Shown here in pieces: positions 15,701-25,330 of a stretch of 64,000 bases of DNA. A program made the translations under genes and the position numbers. The DNA is from Prosapia bicincta (taxonomy: Eukaryota > Arthropoda > Insecta > Hemiptera > Cercopidae). The notes under the pieces are model-generated. The model was not told the origin of the DNA, did not search any database, and saw nothing but the letters and a program-made list of their open reading frames with translations. The stretch is from positions 248,731,823 through 248,795,822 of the forward strand of contig JBAIZL010000005.1 of NCBI GenBank assembly GCA_036971475.1. Direction: 5' to 3'. The stretch's first letter is position 1. Every line of letters begins with the position of its first letter.

Positions 15701-18700
15701 TAGTATGTTTTGTGATAATACAGTAGAGTTCCAATAATTCAAGCTATGGGACCGAGATCCCCTGGGATTACAAAAAACTAGGATTACGCGGAAATACGTT
15801 CTTGTTCATTAGAAAAAATAGAAGTTTTAATGAACCCCTAATACTATAGGTGATTAATAGTGGAATAAATAATTTTGTAGAATTTTATATGAACATTTCT
15901 TAGAAGCTTGACTCATTTCCTTTGCATACAGTAATGATATAAGCATATCTTGGAAGTCCGAGTCATTTCCTTTGCATACCTTATTGATATAAACATTTCT
16001 TGGAAGCCCCACTCATTTCCCTTGCATACTGTACTAATACAAGCATTTCTTGGAAGCCCAACTCATCATTTTCTTTAAAATAGGCTCAGATAAAAATAGG
16101 CTTGAATTTAACAGAAGCTCGAAATATTGGGACTCGGAATTTCAAGACTATACTGTATTTGAGTGGTTTAAGTAATCCTTACCGTGAACTGATGTGTTTT
16201 GTTCCTTTTTTTTATGAGAATCATAAATCAAACTTCATAAACACATTATAAAATTTGTATAAATTGTTGTTTTATAGTATTTAGTTGTAATTTGAAACAA
16301 TAACACCTTCTCTTTCCTTTAGCTGATAATTTCATGGTTATTTATAAGAGGAGTAAATATATAGTGTTAAATAGTTAATTTTATTAATAATTGATGTTAT
16401 CCAAAAATCTTAATTAAATGGATAAATACAGTTCTAGGTTATAAAATTTAAAAAAAAAAAAAAAAACACTATTTCTTTTTTTATATTCAACATTTTTGTT
16501 TTACTAACATTGCTTTATGTGTGCTAATTCATTTAAAGAAAACCAAAATTAATTTTAAAAAAATTATAATTACCTTTCCTACAATTTTGATGTAAAACAA
16601 AGAGAGAATAGCTGGTGGCCATATTTTAATATTTCCAAAGGACCACAAAGATAATTTTAAAAGGGACAGAACTGTGAGCTGAGATGCAGCAAAAAGTTAT
16701 GAACATGAAATTTTAAATATAATGAGTAAATTGATAAAAGTCAGTGAATTATTCAAATCCACTAATTTAATTGTAACACTTTTGTTTATTGATGAGATAG
16801 TTCTGGGATGTAATAATGTATGAATGTTAAAACATTTGGAGTATAAACACTTAATTGTCCAGATGGTTCTTGCGTAAAGATGGACTTTTGCAGGGTAAAG
16901 AGTTTACTAAACACTTGAAATGAAGGTTATTGGAAAGGTGTTAACTTAAATTAACTTAAAATTATAGCTTCACTTGTGTTTACAAACAATTAACATCTTC
17001 ATAAGAAATGAGATGTGATTTAAAAAAATCAGTAATTGAAGTATTTTTACAGAGTAGTATACAAAGTCATCCAAAAAGAATCCCTTGATTTAAAAAAATT
17101 GTAACTCAAAAACTTTAATAGACACTTTATTTGAAATAGAAACTGTATAGGAAAGACAGGAGTTTTTTTGGTAAGTTTCTATATGGGGCCCATTTGTGTC
17201 TCACACATCGAATCTGTAGTCGATTTCATACAAAGTGCGTTGAATCATTTCTGTAGTCACAGTGTTGAAGGCGGACGTGATTTGCTCTCACAGATGCTCC
17301 AAGTCACGTATCTTCTCAACAAAGGCTATGTACTTTATGTACCCCTATAGAAAGAAATCCAAAGGGGTAGGATCTGGGCAGCCAAGGAATAAGTGCGTCT
17401 CTGCCAATCCAAAAATTAGGATACCTGGTATTCACGGCATCACATACAGCTATAAGATGGTGAGGGGGAGCTTCATCTTGTATAAAAATGACACGTTTTC
17501 TAGTTTGTTGTTCAATTTCACAGAAGTCTGAGCAACTCATCAGATCAAGAAGGCGGTTATAAGCCCAGTGTTTACAAAACCTGTTAGACAATGGCATAGG
17601 AGTTAGGAGTAACCAGACAGTTTGTAGTTGATTAGACTGTGCCATAGAGTAAAGAGAAAACCAGTGGTATCAAGTAGCCAACAGATTCACATTGACATTG
17701 CTCGCTAACTTTGATACACAGTTTTTTACTAAAAAACTAAGTGTTATAGGCTAAGTTTGACATATGGTTTTGTTCTCAATGGTCTTCTGCTATGAGCTGA
17801 GTCATTTGAGAACAGGCAGAAGAGAGTAGGTTCTATAATTGACAATGGCCATATAATTTAGTCTAATTAACCTGTTCTAATATAAATTTTGAACTCTTTA
17901 GTAAAATGTAGATTAGAGTAGTTTAACTACATTAAATTATATAGCTATTGTTTAGTTCTCATAAAATATCCATTATTGTAAATAACTATTAAGTACATGT
18001 TTCAAGAACATACTTGACTTCCATACTTTTTAAATAGTTTTGATCAAATTTTTTTTAAACTACTTTTGGTATCTCTTGGCAAAAGCACCACTATCTACTG
18101 ATATTTTTCAGCAGACTCGTTTTGCATCAGATCAGTGCATTGTTTAATGCTGTGAATCAGAGACAGGACGGTTACTCAGCTGTGTTGTGTTGCTGTGTGT
18201 TTAAAAAAGCTCAAGATATGTAGTGCGAACCACATAACCGTGCACTTGGCCTTGAGGGATCGCAGAGATTTCTTGTGTACTACCATTTCTGAAAATATGT
18301 TGCATAATCAGAATGTTCTATACACCAACAACTTCTGCAACCGATGTTCTATACATATTTCGATATAGTTTGTTATTTCATACCAAAGCTAACTTATCAT
18401 AGAATCATCTCCTGCAAATCAGTGTTTTGACAGTCCTTTGTAGAAATGTATTTATACTAGCCCTCTACCTCCCATCTTGCCTACTATGATATCTCAAAGT
18501 CAAGTGCACGGTTACTTAGTCTGCAATATACAACACAAAAACTGGATTTTTTCAAAATTTATTTTATACGTTTTTAAATATTTTTGCCTGTAATTGAACT
18601 ACATAGAACTGTCAATTGTCATGAAAAAGCCTTATATAACATATTTTCTCTCTTAGAAACAATAATTTCTGGAATGTAAATATTTTATTAACCTATCTCA

Positions 18701-21700
18701 TTCTTTAGAAACTATATTAATTTATTTTTTGTATTTTTAAATCCTGTACTGCATGTTATTTATTCTATTTCTTTAAAAATATAAACACATTTTTACAAAT
18801 ACTTCTCCAAACGTTTTGTTACTCAGGTGCCTAAACCCTGGAAAATATGCCCAGCACTTAGAAAGGTGGTTGACTTATTATGCTCCTCAACAACTGCACA
18901 TTATTGATGGAGATCAATTGCGTTCAAATCCTATTGAAGTGATGGATCAGTTACAAAAATATCTCAAAATCACTCCTCATTTTGATTACTCAACTCATCT
19001 CAGGTAAAGTTTTTTTATAGATTTTTGTAATGTTACAGTGTATGAATAAAAAAGGACTTAAACCAGCATCCACTATATTCTGTAGTCCGGAATTCTCTAC
19101 AATTCTGCATCAGTCGTAATAACAATTCATTTAAACAATTTTGCTATAAAAACATTTTTACCATCCTTTTAATTTGCCAAAGGAATAATATAATAAACAT
19201 TTTTAATTCGTGGTTCTTAGCGATCCAAAATTATCAGTAGAGTAACTGTATTCGTTGCAGTTATTGTATGCTTCTATAAGCATTTTCTGGGAATAATACG
19301 GAGATTAATTGAGCAAATTCATAGAAGCTCATATTCACTATATCTACTGTATGTTTCCTCAGGCCTATATTTTCTCTCTTTGCCTTATCATCTGTTATCT
19401 GTGTGAGGGTGGTGAATATACTGTACTCTAATACTTTTCAATCATCAACAAGTTCCCGTAGCGTTGTTATACATTTTATACTTTTCCAGACATGTTTTAA
19501 AACTTATTCATAGGATTACATGTTATGCACAATACAGTGATCTCATAAAAGAATTGCAGTGTTTCAATAATGCATACAAAGTCAGTGGGGAAATATTTAG
19601 ACATTGTATTGATAAGTGGATGAACTAATTAAACAATTTTCACTCAGAAGTGTGTACCTCAACGGAGAATAGAAAGTTCAGAAAAGTTCAGAAAGCTGTA
19701 CACAAAACACTAAAATTACATCCATGTAAAATCCAGGAATTGAAAAGATGATGTAAAACTTTACAATTCTACTCTTAAAATAGATTGCAAAAATTTCTAA
19801 GTTTTTAGATACAGTAGAGCGTCAAAAATCCGGATCAATTGGGACCCCGAGACCCATCCGGACAACTAATTTGTCCGGATTTTCAAACTATCTTTAAACT
19901 TCTGTGTGTTATTGATATTTCATTAACTATAGTCTATTTTAATACTTATAGTATCTTGTAAATTTGAAATAAACCAGAAAGTATTACAAAATAGATGTCA
20001 GAGGTTATAAAAAAAACAAAAGAATTTAGTGAAAATGATATTTAGGGAAAAATTAATGGAAACAGTTGAGTGGGGATATTAAAATTGAAAAGTTTGCCAT
20101 TGCATATGAATAATAATATTAACCTTTTGGGATCCATAGGCGAACTGAGTCCGACATCACTAAAAATCCCGTTCTGCTCTACTGTCGGACTCAGTCCAAC
20201 ATATTTTGTGAAGCAACAGTTACATACTTTAGAATGTCTTACTTAATGATAATGTGTAAGGTGTTTATTTGTTGTGTTATGAGAAGGCAATGTTTATTTT
20301 TATAATACTGATTGATCATATTTATCATGTTTTTGTCCATGAATAAACAATTGGTTCCAGACAGTTGTTTATGTGAACTTATCCTTATTCATGATCTCTT
20401 TTATTTATTTAGTGTTTTGATTTTATTTTAGTTCTGACATATTTTTATATAAATACAGTGGTTTCTAGTAGGCTTACAATGTGTGGGCTGAGGCCTGCTG
20501 TGCAACTTGCCCAAATAAATCAGGATACATACATACATTTACTTGAAAAGTTTCACACTGTCAAAAACTATAAACAATAAATTGAAGTGTTTTTAAATGG
20601 CCAAATAAAGGGGTATTTATAAATAATTTCAACCTAAGCAAATTAAACAGTTTATAATACGCCTAAATGTCATTTTTCAGAAATTTATATTTAGACATAT
20701 TTTTGTGGTACCTACTTTTGTAAATATAATTTGTGCTTGTAAATATGGTGTTTAGTACATAGGCTTTTTTTTTAAAATAATTACATCAAAGTGAACTATT
20801 ATGTCACATTCAAACCTAGTTCCAGCTGAGTATTATAGTAGGTACACAATTCTTGGCATTTTTATGCATGTGCATGGTTTTACATTTTTTTATAATAAAT
20901 ATTACAAATAGATTTTTGATATACTACTTATGCATATATTTTTATTCAGCATTACTTTGGGCTTAAAATGACTGTATAATTCATCATAAGGAAAGTGCTA
21001 TTTCGCTATGGAATATATGGAAAGGAATATATTTTTTTTTATAATAAAAAAAAACAATAAAAACGGCATTTTCATCAGGCCTATTGAATTTAAACTTAAA
21101 GTTTTCAACATACAAACCTCATATTACTGTTCTTCATTTTATTCTGAACACAGTGGTGTTTAATATATTTACTTGAAGTCTTTATTTCTTAGTGAATAAT
21201 TAAACATACATGTGCAAAACATATGCTAACTAACTGGATCTGGTGGAGCGGCGGGCAACCAAATAATTGGAAACCAAAAGGCTAAAAGCATATTATAGAC
21301 ATATTGGCTAAAGATTAAGTTTAATAATAACTTTTATTATTTTGCTAATTGGTTACAATACGTGTTATTGGTTAGCATGCAGAACAAAAATAATCTCAAA
21401 CATTTATATTATTATATTAAATATGTTGCTTTTTAAATTTAGTTATGATGAATTTGAAATTTGTTTATCTTCTTTGGATTTATAATTAAAGATAACACTT
21501 AGTTTAGATATGTATTGAAGTGGCGCCAGAAGCCATGCATGCAGAAAACATGATCTGGATTTATGACGCTCCGGATTACTGATGCTTTACTGTAATATAA
21601 TTTTAAAGAAGCTCTATTCCAATAGGTATGTTAAATTTAACATTTCATCCATATGAAGATATAAAAACCCTCTAATGGAGTTTAGGGAAAGTATCTGATA

Positions 21701-24011
21701 CTTTTACATAGGTGAATAAATATACATATGAAATCGTAAACAGAATTTACAGAGAGAGACTCAAAAATAACCAGAATTTGTTTGTTATACCATTAATTTT
21801 CAATTTTAGGCAATGTCCTTTTTATCTCCTTCAAAGTACTCTCCATTAGACACGATGCAGACATGTAGACGTTTTTTCACTTCTGAAATTCTTCTAGTTT
21901 GATGCCTTTCAACGCTTCCGACGGTTTTATCTTTATGGTATGGTAGAAAAGTTTTTTCTTTTACTTCTTCTATGATAACAAAACGTTTTCTTTTGAGCTC
22001 TCTTTTCGTTCAAGAAAACAGAAAGAAAACACATGGACCAAGATCGAGTAAATAAGGGAGATGTGGAAAAAAGCTCATGCTATTTTTGACCAGAAATCCT
22101 CGTACATAAATGGCGGTGTGGGTAAGCTCGTTGTTGTAGTAAAGTCTTTACTCCCCATTCTTCCACAAATCGGGTCACACTGCATCACAAGGGTCTCACA
22201 ACACCCAAATAGAGTGTTTGACCTTGAAGTACAAACTCAGAATAAACAATTCTTTTAACGTTAAAGAAACAACTCAGCAATGTTTTCATGTTTAATCTCA
22301 TTTCCCTTGCTTTTTTTGGATCTTAGAGATGATGATGACTTCTACTGGCTTGACTGTTGTTTAGTTTCTGGGTTGTACCCATAATACCAACTCTCTCATC
22401 AGCAGTTGTTATTGAAGAGAAAAAATTATGATCATTTTCTGACTTTTCAACTTCCTCCACACATCCACTCGATTTTGTTTTTGTTTGTCAGTGAGGATGC
22501 TAGGAACAAAACTTTGCTCACTTTCTGATAGATTTGTAATTCTTCAGTGAGAATTCTTTGACATGAACTTCTAGAAATGTTAGTCAAGTCAACAAGCTCA
22601 TCAGTTGTAGTTCGCCGAGGATAATCAACACACAGACTTTTGCAAAATTTCCCTCAGTTTTTGAAGTTAAATGACGTATAGGTCAAGGCAAATCTGCAAT
22701 TGACATGTCGCCATTTTTAAATCGTGAAAACTACTCATAAGACTTGTAAACAACTTTAAAAATATCGTCTTCCTTTTAACCTGATTTCAACAAAAAAAAA
22801 AACAGTTTTACCTGCAGTTGTCCTTAAGAAAATACAGGTAAAAATACAGAAAAATTATCAAGTTTCACTGATAAACATTGTTCTTGAAATTGACTCATTT
22901 TAAAAACTGACAAATTAACTTTTTGCATCTTCAAGTAAAAGCTTGTAAAACCGAACTCAACCTCTCACACCGATGCCTGCTGGTAGACTGACTAATCAAG
23001 GTCAGTCTACTCCCTGCAGCATGTCTACTCCCTGCTAGCGGCAGAAGTCGCTACTGTGACTAGCTCATGGCTACACATTTCTGGTTATTTTTGGGTTCCT
23101 CCTTGTAAGTAGAATTAAAGAGACTTTCCTCCCTCCTAGTACTCTAGTATAGAGAGACTTGCAAGGATATGGTTACATCCCTGAAAAAAATTTGGACTCT
23201 ACTGCGGTTGTAGAGAAATGTTTTCCCACTACATCAGTAGTGCATTCACAAGGTTATATGACTATGATAAAATTATTAATAATTTATTTTCATCCTATTC
23301 CAGGTATGATTCTAAGAAAGGCTTCTTCTGTCAAGTTTTAAATGGGGACCACACAAAGTGTTTAGGCAAAAGTAAAGGGCGACTGTATCAACAAATGGAA
23401 GACAGAGCCTATAAACTGTTGCAGGTCAGTTTTTACTGTTATACAGCAAAAGTTTTTATAAAAGGCTTTACCCTTTTAACCATACATTTAGAGAGAAATA
23501 TTCCATTATTACATAGTAATTGTTACTCTTTTACATTGAATGATCCTGCTTTTTATCAAAATTTGAGATTTAGTAATATTGTAAAAGTCTTTTGAAAATT
23601 GACAGACGATAGGTTAATAGAAAAACAGAAAACATATTAATGTTATTTTTTTATGTTATGTTATGGATGATATTTTAGAATCTCATCCTTATCGTTTTTG
23701 TTATGTATTTATTACCTGTCAAAGTGACTAACACAATTTAGTTTGACCCGTTGTTTATTTTAATCAAGACTTTTTTTTTGTATTTTTGTAATCAAGGGTT
23801 CTAACATATCCCCATATTACTGACTTCTGAAATGGAATATAAATATATATGGGCGTGGCTTCATTCCTCTATATATAGGAGCAGAGTTTTCTGCGCTATT
23901 CTACTGTTGTTGGGTTCACCTCGTCAATGCTAGATGAGATTGTAGCGAAACGTCGGATCTGCGATTTTATGCACTGCAGAATGAACGGATGAACTCCAAA
24001 TAATAACTATT

Positions 24012-24074
<63 letters not shown>

Positions 24075-25261
24075 AGAATCTTACTTCGTTTCTATGCGAG
24101 TTAACTTTCAATGACTGGCCTTGTCATTATCATCGGGCATACTGAACAGGGTTGTTGTAGACTGCGAGCTGAGTGGATTTCCCGTTGACCTTGGTGTACC
24201 GTTATGTTCTATTTTTAGATTCACTGCACTGTGCAAGTTTTTAAAGTTTGTTTAGGGGTTAATATTGTCTATTAGATTGAATAATTTATCGTTTTTTGAT
24301 TTTATTTGTATTTGTTCGCTAATGATATTATTTTTATTTTTATAAATTTCTAGTTGTTCCCAGATTGTTATTTTGAGGCCTTTTTGAACTTTTTTATTAG
24401 GTGTACGTTTTTTAATGTGGGGAATGTGTGTTTGATTTTAATGGCGTGTGTAGCTAAGTCTGAGTTATAAGTTTCAGGTTTGATGTATGCATTGAGGTGT
24501 TCTTGAATTTCTTTTTTGTTTGGCCTATGTATATTTTATTACAGTCTGGACATTCGATTTTGTATATTTCGCATACAAAATACACCAATAACAAAATAGA
24601 AAAACTAACAAATATATACAACAAAGAATACTACACTCCAACATACAAACCAAATAACAAAATAATAAAATATCTTAATAACACAAACCACAAAACAAAT
24701 ACAGAAAAACATAACCTATCAGGAGTTTACAAAATTACATGTAACGACTGCAATGCATTTTACATAGGGAAAACCACCAGATCATTTAAAATAACATTTG
24801 AAGAATATTACAGAGCATTCAAAAATAAAAATACAAAAGTATCAAATGTCGCAGCACACCTAATATCACATAAACATGAAATAACAAACTACAAAAATAA
24901 CCTAACCATACTTGAAATAAATAATAACCCAATAGAATTAAACTCACTAGAAAAATACCACATTTATAAAAACACACACAACGATTTAATGAACCTACAG
25001 ACCACATATACAGAAGACATACTATATAAAAACATCATACACGCAGATCAAAAATAAAATGTGTGTAACATCAACAAATACCAACATCACGGGCCGAACA
25101 TCTACACCAGAAAAATATCAGTGATTCGCCAATGGTCAAGTGACCGAAAGGTGCCTCATCACACAAGGTAAAATCATTGCACTTAATGGTGGATAAAATT
25201 ACTTACAATAGTAATATATTAACTTCATAAAGTCAGTGCAACGGAAAAACAATGGATAACG

Positions 25262-25330
<69 letters not shown>

